Source: an uncultured Lachnospiraceae bacterium
Lineage (GTDB): Bacteria; Bacillota; Clostridia; Lachnospirales; Lachnospiraceae
Assembly (NCBI GenBank): GCA_910587715.1
Contig: CAJUMV010000019.1
Span: 1 to 64,000 of the forward strand
Length of the DNA stretch: 64,000 nucleotides
Reading direction: 5' to 3'
Shown here: in pieces, positions 25,642 through 34,686 of the stretch
Position numbering within the stretch: position 1 is the stretch's first letter
Layout of the letters: every line of letters begins with the position of its first letter
Program-made: the position numbers and the translations under genes
Notes under the pieces: generated by a model
What the model was told of the DNA's origin: nothing
What the model saw: only the letters and a program-made list of their open reading frames with translations
Database searches by the model: none

Positions 25642-27266
25642 TCAATTCCCTGCCCCATGTGGGGGACAAGACCTTTTTCCAGAGCGACGGCGTGCGCGGT
25701 TCCGAATATCAGATGAGGTTTGCGTCGGACGAGCCGGATTTTGATGTGAAAGCGTATTATTACGATGATGGGAAGAAAACCCTGCAGGAGGTGGACGCCG
25801 CATACTACCGGGTGCTCTACAGCGATAAGGACAGCACGGGAATTGACCAGAAGGACGGCGACGACTGGAAACTGCAGGTGGATGAAACCGGGAAGGATGT
25901 GCCTTACACGCCGCCTGGCTGGTATACGAAGGTGGATTTCGCGACGCGGTTTGGCGGGCTGGAAAAGGCGCGCAGCGTCCGCATTGAGTTTGTGGATTCC
26001 AACGATACCTTTACGGAGGGCGGTGATAATACGCATTACCGTGAGCTGATGAAGCCGGGAAGGACCATTGTGGTGAAGTATCAGGCAAAGGTGGAAGGAG
26101 CAGTCCAGCCGGGGGAATATGCGTGGAATGCCTTTGGCTACCGCTTTAAGCGATTTGTGGATACCCGCGGAGAAGCTTTTTCTTCCAGAACGGGCGTGCG
26201 GATTCCCACCGTGCCGACCTTTACGGAAATGTTGGTGGATGAGGAGCGAAATCCTTATCCGAATCCCGGTCCGGAGGGGCTGGAGTTTGCCTTTACGATA
26301 CGAAAGAAAGCGGGAAAAGACGAAAATCATATGCCCTATCAGGAGCAGACGATTTCCTTTACCCTGACGCTGGAAACGGATGAGAGTGAGAAGGAAAGGA
26401 CGATAACGCGGGATGAGATCACCCAGACGGTGAGCGGCATTGTCTATACGAGACAGGATGACGACACGGACAGTAAGGGTAAGCTGCGGGAGTTTTGGCA
26501 GGACGGGGCGCTCTATGAAGTAGTTCAGACAAAGAGAGCCAAGTATTATCCGCTTGACAGCATTTCCATAAACGGTGTGCCCTATGAGGAGGGTAACGGG
26601 GAGTTCCGGTATTACTCCGGTGCGGCGCCGGAAATCGTCTACACGAACATACACAGACAATGGAATCTGACGGTCAAGAAGGTGGCGGAGGTGGATAACG
26701 AGCCGCTGAAAGATGCGCTGTTCGGGCTATATACAGAGGATGCGCAGGAGCGGATGGACGAGACGGCGCTTGCGGGCAATCCTTATTATCAGACGTACAA
26801 GCATGTGGCTGTCAGTGAGATTATGCTGGATGAAAATACGACGCTGTACCTGAAGGACCTGCAGATGACGGACAAGGACGGATTGATTCTGTGGGAGGAG
26901 CTGGAAGGAGAGCAGTATTATGTGAGGGAGCTGGTACCTCCCCGCGGATGCAAATTAAATACCACGTGTTATTGCGTGCAGCCAACCACGGAAATGCCGT
27001 TTGTTATTATAAATGAACCCGCGCCCAGGCTGGCTGATACGGGCGGAATAGGAACCATTCCTTTTTACATATTGGGTGTTATTTTAGTTGCCGTCAATAC
27101 AATTATTATGGGAAGGAGGGGAGAGCGACGGAGACGGAAGAAAGACGGGAACAAAAGCGCGGGCCCGGCAAAGACGGCGGGCGTGGCGCTGACGGCGGCG
27201 CTTGCGGTGAAGGTTCTCGTGCGGGTGGTGCAGATTCGCAGGGAAAGAAGAAAGCGCCGCGGGTAA
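25425..27266 (+). CDS. Adhesin piece 4: Cna-B/SpaA-like domain and LADTG sorting signal
   Basis: The real coding part begins at about 25590; the first 55 codons are a Gly-rich shadow of piece 3. Near the C-terminus a SpaA/Cna-B-like domain reads WNLTVKKVAEVDNEPLKDAL, with GEQYYVRELVPPRG where pilins have their E-box. Then comes the wall-sorting signal LADTGGIGTIPFYILG, a hydrophobic helix and a very basic tail (GRRGERRRRKK). The tail continues unusually far, about 50 residues past the helix, and overlaps the reading frame of the downstream signal peptidase. Confidence 0.75.
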   Translation: MDHGGGGSAGGRGRSDRAGGCGGAALEKPDGPAQRCGEHGDLYYGRAESGRGGGGGTQNAEERKYSLQDMVLINSLPHVGDKTFFQSDGVRGSEYQMRFASDEPDFDVKAYYYDDGKKTLQEVDAAYYRVLYSDKDSTGIDQKDGDDWKLQVDETGKDVPYTPPGWYTKVDFATRFGGLEKARSVRIEFVDSNDTFTEGGDNTHYRELMKPGRTIVVKYQAKVEGAVQPGEYAWNAFGYRFKRFVDTRGEAFSSRTGVRIPTVPTFTEMLVDEERNPYPNPGPEGLEFAFTIRKKAGKDENHMPYQEQTISFTLTLETDESEKERTITRDEITQTVSGIVYTRQDDDTDSKGKLREFWQDGALYEVVQTKRAKYYPLDSISINGVPYEEGNGEFRYYSGAAPEIVYTNIHRQWNLTVKKVAEVDNEPLKDALFGLYTEDAQERMDETALAGNPYYQTYKHVAVSEIMLDENTTLYLKDLQMTDKDGLILWEELEGEQYYVRELVPPRGCKLNTTCYCVQPTTEMPFVIINEPAPRLADTGGIGTIPFYILGVILVAVNTIIMGRRGERRRRKKDGNKSAGPAKTAGVALTAALAVKVLVRVVQIRRERRKRRG

Positions 27267-27751
27267 CGGCGGTACTGTTTCTGGCTGCGGGACTTGTGTC
27301 CGCAGGAATCCTGGCGGCGGCTCTCCTCCTGCCGGTATTTCAGATATACGGAAACGCTATGGCACCTTCCTTGATTAAGGGGGATGTGGTGGCGGCAGTC
27401 AGGGGACAGAACTGGGAGCAGGGCGATATCATTGCTTTTCACTGTCACAATAAGGTTCTGGTAAAAAGGCTGATCGCCGGATCGGGCAGCGAGGTGAATA
27501 TCGTTTCGGACGGCTCGGTCTATGTGGACGGGAATCTTCTGCCGGAGTTTTATCTGCCGGAGAAGAGCGCGGGGACGTGCACCACGGAATTTCCCTGCAC
27601 GGTGCCGGAGGGGGCGTATTTCGTGCTGGGGGATGAAAGAACCATCACTGCGGACAGCAGGAGCGTACAGATTGGCTGTGTGCCGAAGGAACAGGTAATC
27701 GGGAAAATCGCATTTCGGCTGTGGGGGAGCGGCATCGGCGTGGTGCGGTGA
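27128..27751 (+). CDS. lepB: Signal peptidase I (S26) of the pilus locus, unusual start
   Basis: Cleaves signal peptides at the outer membrane face; pilus loci often carry a dedicated copy. One membrane helix (VTAVLFLAAGLVSAGILAAA) is followed by GNAMAPSLIKGD with the catalytic Ser, then VLVKRLIAGSGSE with the catalytic Lys and YFVLGDERTITADSR. No ATG, GTG or TTG lies in frame before 27296 (GTG), which would cut the helix in half. An ideal AAGGAGG (27113-27119) sits eight bases before ACG at 27128, exactly where a start codon is expected, giving 207 residues. Either ACG is used or a former ATG has mutated. The N-terminal part overlaps the adhesin tail in another frame. Confidence 0.75.
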   Translation, partial: TETEERREQKRGPGKDGGRGADGGACGEGSRAGGADSQGKKKAPRVTAVLFLAAGLVSAGILAAALLLPVFQIYGNAMAPSLIKGDVVAAVRGQNWEQGDIIAFHCHNKVLVKRLIAGSGSEVNIVSDGSVYVDGNLLPEFYLPEKSAGTCTTEFPCTVPEGAYFVLGDERTITADSRSVQIGCVPKEQVIGKIAFRLWGSGIGVVR

Positions 27752-27863
27752 ACGGGTCAATCGGGGAGTTGGAAATAGAGAAACAAGGACAGATAAACTG
27801 TCGTAAAAAGAAGGGTAGAAAAAGGGACAGAAAAAACAGACACAGAAAAGGAGCGTGAGGAAT

Positions 27864-29575
27864 TTGAAAAGGGGAATGAGGAGACGTAGAAAAATGGGAC
27901 CTGCAAGACGGTTTTTGCCAGTGGTTCTGGCGGCGATGCTGGCGGTGGTGATGTCGATGACGGTGCTGGCGGCGGGTGAGACGCCGGGCACATCGAATGC
28001 GGACACGAAAGGAAGCATTACCATCATCAATCCGCAAAAAGGCGTGACTTACAGCGCGTACAAGATATTTGACGTGACTTATGCAGCTGCCGGGGATAAG
28101 ACTTCCTACAGTTATACCATTGCGGGGGATTCTGCATGGTATCCCACGGTTAAGCAGTTCGCGGACGTGACAGAGAACAAGTTGACGCTGGTTAAGGCGG
28201 CAGGCAGTGATATCTACGTGGTGAACGCGGCGGAAGGGTTCAGCTCGGCAAACTTTGCCAAAGCCTTGCAGGGCGCTGTCACCGGCAAGACGGCGGATGT
28301 TACAGGCAAACTTGCGGATGATGCGGCGGAAGATGCCACCTTGTCATTGGGCACCGATTTATCTTTAGGGTACTATCTGGTAATGGGAACCAACGCCGGG
28401 CTGTGCAGTCTGGACACCACGGACCCGGATGCGGAAGTGAAGGATAAAAATGATATGCCCTTTGACAAAGAGCTGACGGGGATAGGTGATGGTACAGATA
28501 CTACGCCGCTGCCTGCGCCTGTGGATGAATACGGCGTAACGGTGGGTTCGACGCTTACTTACACCATTACGGGCGAGGTGCCGGATACCGAAGGCTTTGA
28601 GCAGTATGTTTACATAGCGGAAGATACCATGGATGCGGGTCTTACCATGAACCATGATGTAAAGTTAAAGATAGACGGTACAGAGATTGCGGGACTGACT
28701 TCAGATACTTCCGGAACGATTCCGACACCTGAAAAAAATTTGGCAAAGGGTACGGTCTATTACAAAGGGGTTACGGCAGCCTCGGGCGGCGGATTTGTCC
28801 TGCGGCTGGATATGAAGGACTATGCCGACAAAGCAGGGAAAAAACTGGAAATCACCTATACGGCTACGGTTAATGAGAATGCTGTGGGTGTGGTTTCCAA
28901 GAACGAGGCGAAGCTAAAGTACGGTAATGACCCTGATGATCTGACGAATGGGACACCTTCGGAAGTCCGGGTTTTCACGTCAAATATTGAAGTGTTAAAG
29001 TATGCGAAAAACGCAGCGGATGCCGCCGATACGAGCAAAGCGCTGGAGGGGGCGGAGTTTGTTCTGCAAAACAGTGTGACTGCGGGTGACGGCACGATAT
29101 CTCCCGGCGGAAAGTATTATAAGGCGACTATCACCGGTGATGCACCGAATCAAAAAGTAACCAAAGTAGAATGGGTGACCGTATCGATGACGCAACGCGC
29201 CTGACAACCGGGAGCGACGGAAAGGCTGTATTCCAAGGTCTGGAGAACGGTACCTACTATCTGGTGGAGACTAAGGCGCCTGCCGGTTACAATCTGTTGG
29301 GAGCAAACGATAAGACAGATGATGGCAAGATAACGGAAAAGGGAGAAGTTAAGGTCGTGATAGCCACTACCATCAAGAAAAATGCCGATGGCAGCTTGAC
29401 GGCGGACCCGGCTGATTTCACGGTTCATGAGAAAGTAGCCAACAGCGAAGGTTCTCTCCTGCCGAGCACCGGCGGTATCGGTACGACCATCTTCTACATC
29501 GTGGGCGGCGTGCTGCTCGCGGCGGCTGTGCTCTGGTTCGTGGTGAGCAGGAGACGGGCGGGAACGCAGAAGTAA
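27864..29575 (+). pseudogene. SpaA-type backbone pilin with one frameshift
   Basis: About 570 codons when repaired. The start is probably TTG at 27864, ten bases after AAAAGGAG; an in-frame GTG at 27855 is too close. A signal peptide (FLPVVLAAMLAVVMSMTVLA) is followed by isopeptide-type pilin domains. The C-terminal part holds EGAEFVLQN, the E-box LVETKAPAGYN and the sorting signal LPSTGGIGTTIFYIVGG with a basic tail. The frame breaks near 29173-29180: as sequenced it ends WVTVSMTQRA at 29204, while WV-DRIDDATRLTTGSDGKAV continues in the next frame. Unrepaired, the pilin lacks E-box and sorting signal and could not be polymerised. It lies just before the class C sortase. Confidence 0.8.
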
Positions 29576-29630
29576 GACGCACAGTCATGCGGAAACGACG
29601 GATGAGTAAGGCGCGGGAGAGCGGAGCGGC

Positions 29631-30458
29631 ATGAAAAGGCGCATAACAAATGTTATTTTTATGTTGGTGTTTCTGACAGGGCTCGGCTTCCTGCTCTACC
29701 CGACCGTCAGCGACCGCTGGAACAGGATGCACCAGACCCGCGCCATCACCGCTTACGCGGAGGCTGCGGCATCCATGGATGATGCGGATTATGAGAAGGT
29801 TATGGCGGCGGCACGTGCCTATAACGGGGAGCTGGCGGCGCGGGGCGGCAGCGTTACCCTGACGGAGGAGGAGAAGGCGGCGTATGAAGCGCAGCTCAAT
29901 ATCACCGGGCAGGGGGTCATGGGCTATATAGATATCCCGAAGATAGACTGTTACCTGCCGGTCTACCACGGCACCACGGAGGGCGTGCTGCAGACGTCCG
30001 TGGGGCATCTGGAGGGCAGCTCCCTGCCCGTAGGCGGGGAGAGTACCCACTGCGTGCTGTCGGGGCACCGGGGGCTTCCCAGCGCAAGGCTGTTTACGGA
30101 CTTAGACCAGATAATAACAGGTGATATGTTCATGGTGTGCGTGCTGGACGAGGCGCTGACCTATGAGGTGGACCAGATCCTCGTGGTGCTGCCAGAAGAG
30201 ACGGAAGCCCTTGCCATAGAGACGGGGAAGGATTACTGCACGCTGGTGACCTGCACGCCCTACGGGGTGAACTCCCACCGGCTGCTGGTGAGGGGCAGGC
30301 GGACGGACACCCTGTCCGGGGAGATGACGCAGCGTATCACGGCGGACGCGGTGCAGATTGAAACGCCGCTCGTGGTGTCGGTGGCGGCGGTGCCGATGGT
30401 CGTGGTGCTGCTCGCAGCGCTTGTGTATGGTGTGCGGCGGAGACGGCGCGGGATGTGA
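29631..30458 (+). CDS. Class C sortase (pilin polymerase)
   Basis: 275 residues. It joins pilin subunits through their LPxTG threonine and a pilin lysine on the outer membrane face. An N-terminal membrane helix (VIFMLVFLTGLGFLLYP) and a C-terminal one (VVSVAAVPMVVVLLAALVYG) flank the catalytic domain, the class C arrangement. The active site is visible: His146 in LSGHRGLPSA, Cys208 in LVTCTPYGVNSHR, Arg221 in LLVRGRR. It follows the backbone pilin by 55 bases and precedes the LPQTG pilin. Intact, unlike the two large substrates upstream. Confidence 0.92.
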   Translation: MKRRITNVIFMLVFLTGLGFLLYPTVSDRWNRMHQTRAITAYAEAAASMDDADYEKVMAAARAYNGELAARGGSVTLTEEEKAAYEAQLNITGQGVMGYIDIPKIDCYLPVYHGTTEGVLQTSVGHLEGSSLPVGGESTHCVLSGHRGLPSARLFTDLDQIITGDMFMVCVLDEALTYEVDQILVVLPEETEALAIETGKDYCTLVTCTPYGVNSHRLLVRGRRTDTLSGEMTQRITADAVQIETPLVVSVAAVPMVVVLLAALVYGVRRRRRGM

Positions 30459-30546
30459 GCAGCGCAGAGGATAGCGGGCAACAAAATATAAAAACGTATG
30501 TTATTGAATAAATGTGAGCCGGGAAGAGAGAAAAGGGACGAACAGG

Positions 30547-31761
30547 ATGGGAAAGTCTGACAGAGGGAAAAGAAAGGGATATATGGGAAAAATGGTGCAT
30601 TCGACGTCGAAGATTTCGACGGCAGCGCTCTCCCTGTGCCTTATCCTGACCTTTTTCGTCAGACCGCTCCCGGTGCGTGCGTCTGCAGCAGAGCCGCCGG
30701 ATATCACGGACGGGAAGAAATATTCCATCAGGATCATGATGGTGTATGAGGATAAAACGGTGGAGGGCGGCTCCTTTGAGGCGTACCGTGTCGGTGAGAT
30801 CGTCAAGGTAAGGACGCCTTCAAAGGCGCAGAGCGCGGCGCCTTCTCAGGATGCGGGAACGGCGGGGGAGGCATACCGTTTCTGGCCGACAGAGTCCCTT
30901 GTGAAGTCGATGGGCTTTGGACAGGAAGAGATAGACAGGATAAACGGGATTGACAGGGACGAGCCAGACGCGGAGAGCAGGCTGAATGCTATCCTGAACG
31001 ATAAACTGGGCGGCAGTGAGCTAAACGGGATAGAGACGGCGGCGCAGAAGGAGAAGCTGGCGAAAGCGCTGGCGGTCTATGTGAAGGCTCCCGCAGAGCA
31101 GGGGAATATTACGGCAACTGACGGTGATGACGGCGGACAGGAGATGCCGGATATCTGGGGAGACGACCACACGGTACGGGGAAATGAAGGCGGCGTGGCC
31201 GCATTTGAGAACCTGCGCACGGGGCTGTATCTGTTCACCCAGAGCACGGAGCAGGCGTCGCCGGGGTATTACCCCGTGGAGCCGTTCCTCGTATCGGTGC
31301 CGGTGTATGACAGCGAATACAATTATAACGTGCAGGCTTTCCCGAATGACTATGAGGTGAAGATCTATGTGAAGTTCCGGCTGATGGCGATACCTCCGGA
31401 CCCGCCCGATTCACCGGACCCGCCGGAGCCACCCGACCCTCCTGTTCCGCCGGACCCGCCGGGACCGAGACCGAAGCCGGAGCCAAAACCGGACCCAGAA
31501 CCGAAACCGGAGCCGTCTCCTGCGCCGGATCCCGCGCCAGAACCGCCTATCGAGCAGTGGGCGAGGGCGTATCTGGCGGAGCCGTCGGCAGCCCGGGAAC
31601 CGGAAACGGCGCCCAGACTGCCCCAGACCGGACAGATAAACTGGCCGGTCCCGGTGTTAGCAGTGAGCGGGGCGGCGCTGCTGTTGACAGGGCTTCTGCT
31701 GCGACTTGCCGGCAGGAAGAACGCTGCGGGAGAAGAAGATACTGATCGCGGAAGAGAGTGA
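30547..31761 (+). CDS. LPQTG-anchored minor pilin / pilus base protein
   Basis: 404 residues from the ATG after AAAGGGA; upstream GTG and downstream ATG starts are possible. A long basic N-region and hydrophobic segment (ISTAALSLCLILTFFV) form the signal peptide. One pilin-like domain follows (SIRIMMVYEDKTVEGGSFEA, then FENLRTGLYLFTQ). A proline-rich stalk of PDPPEPPDPP-type repeats, about 70 residues, leads to LPQTG, a membrane helix and a charged tail. Proline-rich stalks are typical of pilus-base pilins that link the fibre to peptidoglycan. Its stop overlaps the start of the next sortase gene by four bases (GTGA). Confidence 0.85.
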   Translation: MGKSDRGKRKGYMGKMVHSTSKISTAALSLCLILTFFVRPLPVRASAAEPPDITDGKKYSIRIMMVYEDKTVEGGSFEAYRVGEIVKVRTPSKAQSAAPSQDAGTAGEAYRFWPTESLVKSMGFGQEEIDRINGIDRDEPDAESRLNAILNDKLGGSELNGIETAAQKEKLAKALAVYVKAPAEQGNITATDGDDGGQEMPDIWGDDHTVRGNEGGVAAFENLRTGLYLFTQSTEQASPGYYPVEPFLVSVPVYDSEYNYNVQAFPNDYEVKIYVKFRLMAIPPDPPDSPDPPEPPDPPVPPDPPGPRPKPEPKPDPEPKPEPSPAPDPAPEPPIEQWARAYLAEPSAAREPETAPRLPQTGQINWPVPVLAVSGAALLLTGLLLRLAGRKNAAGEEDTDRGRE

Positions 31762-32531
31762 AGAACAGTGGAAGAGATGAGCAGCGAAAGAGGGCACAGG
31801 GGAGAGACGGGCAGCGCAAATACGGAGAAAGTACAGGCAATGCAGAAGGACAGAAGGACATCATTAGGATTACAGGCGCAGTTTTTGTCAGCATGGGTAT
31901 AGCGCTCATGCTGGCGGGATTGTGTCTTTTTTTGTGGAACAGGCGGGAGGATGAGCTGGCGGGGAGACGGGCGCAGGAGACGCTGGCGGAAGTGAAGGCG
32001 GCGATGGAAGCAGGGGCAGCGTTATCGGAACAATGGGGAGACAGCGCGGCTTCTTTGGCAGAGGGAGATCCTGCCATCGGGAGCGGCAGGGATGCGGAAG
32101 GCGGTACCGGGGAGCAGGGGACAGACATCCCTACAGTGACGGTCGGCGCTTATGAATACGCGGGGTATCTGTGTATTCCCGCGCTCGGACTGGAGCTGCC
32201 CGTGATGGCACAGTGGAGCTATCCCCGGTTAAAGGCGGCGCCATGCCGTTATTATGGTACAGCCAGAGAGGGGAATCTGGTGATCGCCGCCCATAATTAT
32301 CCCAGACATTTCGGCAGGCTGTCAAAACTGTCTCAGGGAGCGGAGATTACTTACACCGACGCGGAAGGGACGGTATGGCGTTATGAAGTGGAGACGACGG
32401 ACGTGCTCGCGCCGGAAGCGGTGGAGGAGATGACGGAGGCGGGATATGCGCTGACGCTGTTTACCTGTACTTACGGCGGGGCGAGCCGGGTGACGGTGCG
32501 GTGCAGGGCGGGGGAGGAGCGGACTTTCTAA
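31758..32531 (+). CDS. Second sortase, probable housekeeping/pilus-anchoring type
   Basis: 257 residues starting at a GTG that overlaps the upstream stop, so translation is coupled. One membrane helix near residues 38-60 (ITGAVFVSMGIALMLAGLCL). After a variable linker the sortase domain begins near residue 125: His179 in VIAAHNYPRHFG, Cys237 in LTLFTCTYGGAS, Arg244 or Arg248 in SRVTVRC. There is no C-terminal helix, so it is not class C; the motifs could be class B or D. Its position after the LPQTG pilin suggests that it attaches that protein to the wall. Last gene of the pilus locus. Confidence 0.85.
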   Translation: MKNSGRDEQRKRAQGRDGQRKYGESTGNAEGQKDIIRITGAVFVSMGIALMLAGLCLFLWNRREDELAGRRAQETLAEVKAAMEAGAALSEQWGDSAASLAEGDPAIGSGRDAEGGTGEQGTDIPTVTVGAYEYAGYLCIPALGLELPVMAQWSYPRLKAAPCRYYGTAREGNLVIAAHNYPRHFGRLSKLSQGAEITYTDAEGTVWRYEVETTDVLAPEAVEEMTEAGYALTLFTCTYGGASRVTVRCRAGEERTF

Positions 32532-32547
32532 GATATTTTTTGTTATA

Positions 32548-32576
32548 GTGACAAAATTCGCGATAAGGTGTAATAT
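32548..32576 (+). promoter_or_regulatory. Promoter of the metallo-beta-lactamase operon
   Basis: GTGACA (32548-32553), 17 bases, TAATAT (32571-32576), about 30 bases before the start codon at 32605. It separates this operon from the pilus locus. Confidence 0.45.
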
Positions 32577-32604
32577 ATAGACAAAATTATCTTTGGAGAA
32601 AACG

Positions 32605-34011
32605 ATGAATACTTGTCTTTCAGGCTTGTGGGATATTTTGCTGGAAAAATATTACGAGAAAATGATGTCTAACCCCGATTATGCAGATGAGGATACATGC
32701 AGGGAAGAAATCGGTGTTATGCTTGAGCGGTTTTACAGAGATAATAGTCTGCGTAAACCATTACACGTACAGATATTTTATGATGAACTTTCAAAAAATG
32801 GGGGAGATGTTCAGCATGCGGCAGAACAAGCCGATAAAAAATCGGAGGAATGTGGATTATGTGTAATATGCAGTAGATGTGCCAGAAGTTTTTATGAGAT
32901 ATTGAGTCATCGGAGAATGGAAAGACCTTTGCCGACAGAATGGAATAAATATTTTGTGGACAGGAATCAGATGTATTTTTATTTGTCGGCATATAAGCTG
33001 CTAAAATCATATCGACAGATAAAAGACACATTAATATGTTTAAAAGGATTTTCATCGACTACGCCGGCTATATATTCAGCGGTTTTTGAAGGAGCATGTA
33101 CTGGTGGCGGAATATATTTTAATTTGGATGGTTTTGGGGTGGTGATTGATCCGGGCATTGGTTTTGTAGAATCAATGCATAAGCAGGGGATTTTTATAGA
33201 AGATATCAATGCGGTAATTGTGACACATAATCATTTGGATCACAATGCGGATATGGGGACGGTTTCTGCACTGTCATATGATATTAACCGATATTACAGG
33301 AATCAGGAACGTTTTTATCAACAGTTTTTTCCTAATAGAAGAAGTCGGAAACATGAGATAAGCTGGTGGTTGGATGAAAGTACACAGAAGGCTAATAGTG
33401 AAATTGTGCCGATGAGCAGATGTTTGACAGAATGCTATGAATGGAAAGAACTCAATAGTGCTGTAGCGATTAAGGTAATTGAAACAAAACATATGAGTGG
33501 GAACAAGTCATATGGAATCAAGTGTAAATTAAAGCTGGCTGACAAGGTAACAATAATTGGATATACTTCCGATACTCGATATTTTTTGGAACTTGCGGAA
33601 TTTATGCGGGAATGTGACATCCTTATTTTTAATATAAGTGATATTTATGAGAAGGATGTAAGAGGAAAAAAACAAAAGAATACGCATCTGGGATACGATG
33701 GAAGTATAAATCTGCTGCAGGATGACGAACAGAAGTTCCGCCTGGCTATTGCATCAGAGTTTTGCTGCAACAATGGTGATTATCGAATGAATGTTGTACG
33801 TAAGTTAAATGAGCATGTGCGGCATCGGAGAAAGGCCTATGTTATGCCGGGGGAGGTAGGCATGAAAGTTGATTTGCAGAGCGGAGGAATTTTTTGCAGC
33901 CGATGCAAACAGGTTGTTTCTCCTGAATCTGTTTGCATTGTATCTCCAGAGCGAGAATTTGGCACAATCCAATATGTTTGTCGGTCGTGTAGATATAAGG
34001 CGGAGGATTAA
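32605..34011 (+). CDS. Metallo-beta-lactamase-fold protein with C-terminal zinc ribbon, function unknown
   Basis: 468 residues; the ATG follows GGAG at six bases. The N-terminal 130 residues are helical with CGLCVICSRC, a possible metal site. The middle is a metallo-beta-lactamase domain: GGGIYFNLDGFGVVIDPG, then VIVTHNHLDHNADM with His208, His210, Asp212 and His213, and later IIGYTSDTRYF supplying a metal-ligand Asp. The C-terminus is a ribbon with CSRCKQVV and YVCRSCRY. The active-site pattern suits a nuclease or phosphodiesterase. No signal peptide, so cytoplasmic. It leads a tightly coupled operon with three unrecognised proteins. The region is more A+T-rich than the pilus locus, which suggests acquisition. 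Confidence 0.7.
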   Translation: MNTCLSGLWDILLEKYYEKMMSNPDYADEDTCREEIGVMLERFYRDNSLRKPLHVQIFYDELSKNGGDVQHAAEQADKKSEECGLCVICSRCARSFYEILSHRRMERPLPTEWNKYFVDRNQMYFYLSAYKLLKSYRQIKDTLICLKGFSSTTPAIYSAVFEGACTGGGIYFNLDGFGVVIDPGIGFVESMHKQGIFIEDINAVIVTHNHLDHNADMGTVSALSYDINRYYRNQERFYQQFFPNRRSRKHEISWWLDESTQKANSEIVPMSRCLTECYEWKELNSAVAIKVIETKHMSGNKSYGIKCKLKLADKVTIIGYTSDTRYFLELAEFMRECDILIFNISDIYEKDVRGKKQKNTHLGYDGSINLLQDDEQKFRLAIASEFCCNNGDYRMNVVRKLNEHVRHRRKAYVMPGEVGMKVDLQSGGIFCSRCKQVVSPESVCIVSPEREFGTIQYVCRSCRYKAED

Positions 34012-34078
34012 AGCCGATAATTTGGGGTAACGGATTGACTATTGGGGTCATATATAATATACTGAGGAAGGTTTAAAA

Positions 34079-34507
34079 ATGAAAGATTATGAGCATATGG
34101 TACTTGCGATTGATGAACTGATCAGTCATAGGGTTTCTGGAATCATTTGTATGGAAAGCTGCAGAAGTTGTTATTTTCCAAAAGGATTTAGGAAGGTCTT
34201 TGATTCTTTCTGTGAGATACGAAAAGATTATGAAGATAATCAGGAGATTTATTCGGATGAAAGCATGGAAATGGTGGAACAAACCAGATTTCAGGCATAT
34301 TGCAGGCAGGAACAAGCTGAGATTTTAAATAATTTTATCAAGGAGCTTGAGGAGTTGGCGCCAGAGATTGATTTCAGAGAAGAAGCAAGAAATTATTATT
34401 GTGCTTTGGAGCAGGAAGATGTACAAACGCCGGAGATGTATCTGTCTGTGTATCCATTTTTGGCTTCGCTGATAAGTACAAAGGAAGAACGGGTGAGTGA
34501 ACTATGA
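34079..34507 (+). CDS. Conserved-looking hypothetical protein, operon gene 2
   Basis: 142 residues, acidic and helical, no membrane segment. Cysteines cluster near the N-terminus (ICMESCRSCYFPKG), which could bind a metal. GAGGAAGG precedes the ATG. Its stop overlaps the next start (ATGA). I do not recognise the family. The tight coupling to genes 3 and 4 suggests that the products act together with the metallo-beta-lactamase protein. Confidence 0.6.
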   Translation: MKDYEHMVLAIDELISHRVSGIICMESCRSCYFPKGFRKVFDSFCEIRKDYEDNQEIYSDESMEMVEQTRFQAYCRQEQAEILNNFIKELEELAPEIDFREEARNYYCALEQEDVQTPEMYLSVYPFLASLISTKEERVSEL

Positions 34508-34686
34508 TAGAGAATTTTGAACAAAAATACGCAAGGTTACTTGAAGAAGCCAGAAAAAAACCATTTCAGATGCTGCCTTCTGTGGAGAGACGCGGAGGAT
34601 ATCTGTGGGAGACACAGCCGGTAGTTGTTTCCAAAGAAGAAATAAAATGTGCGGAGGGTGCGTTCATAGAGCAGTATTGTCTGTGA
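34504..34686 (+). CDS. 60-residue hypothetical protein, operon gene 3
   Basis: Starts inside the stop of gene 2 (ATGA) and its TGA shares a base with the ATG of gene 4 (TGATG). Both junctions are typical of translational coupling and support a real gene despite its size. Charged, no membrane segment, one conserved-looking stretch LPSVERRGGYLWETQP. Function unknown. Confidence 0.55.
   Translation: MIENFEQKYARLLEEARKKPFQMLPSVERRGGYLWETQPVVVSKEEIKCAEGAFIEQYCL

Larger units (their letters stand above)
17152..27266 (+). pseudogene. Giant LRR/SpaA-type surface adhesin, broken or phase-off (reconstructed)
   Basis: One reading frame can be rebuilt from an N-terminal signal peptide to a LADTG cell-wall sorting signal if a poly-G tract at 17301-17310 loses one base, single bases are restored near 20679-20685 and 25587-25591, and TAG at 22738-22740 is read through. 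The rebuilt length is 3,372 codons including the stop. In order: signal peptide, NPENPDDPKKD repeats, BspA-like leucine-rich repeats, long beta-rich region, Cna-B/SpaA-like domain, sorting signal. It heads a locus with signal peptidase, pilin and two sortases, so the intact protein would be a wall- or pilus-anchored tip adhesin. As sequenced it cannot be made whole. The pieces are listed separately. Confidence 0.75.
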
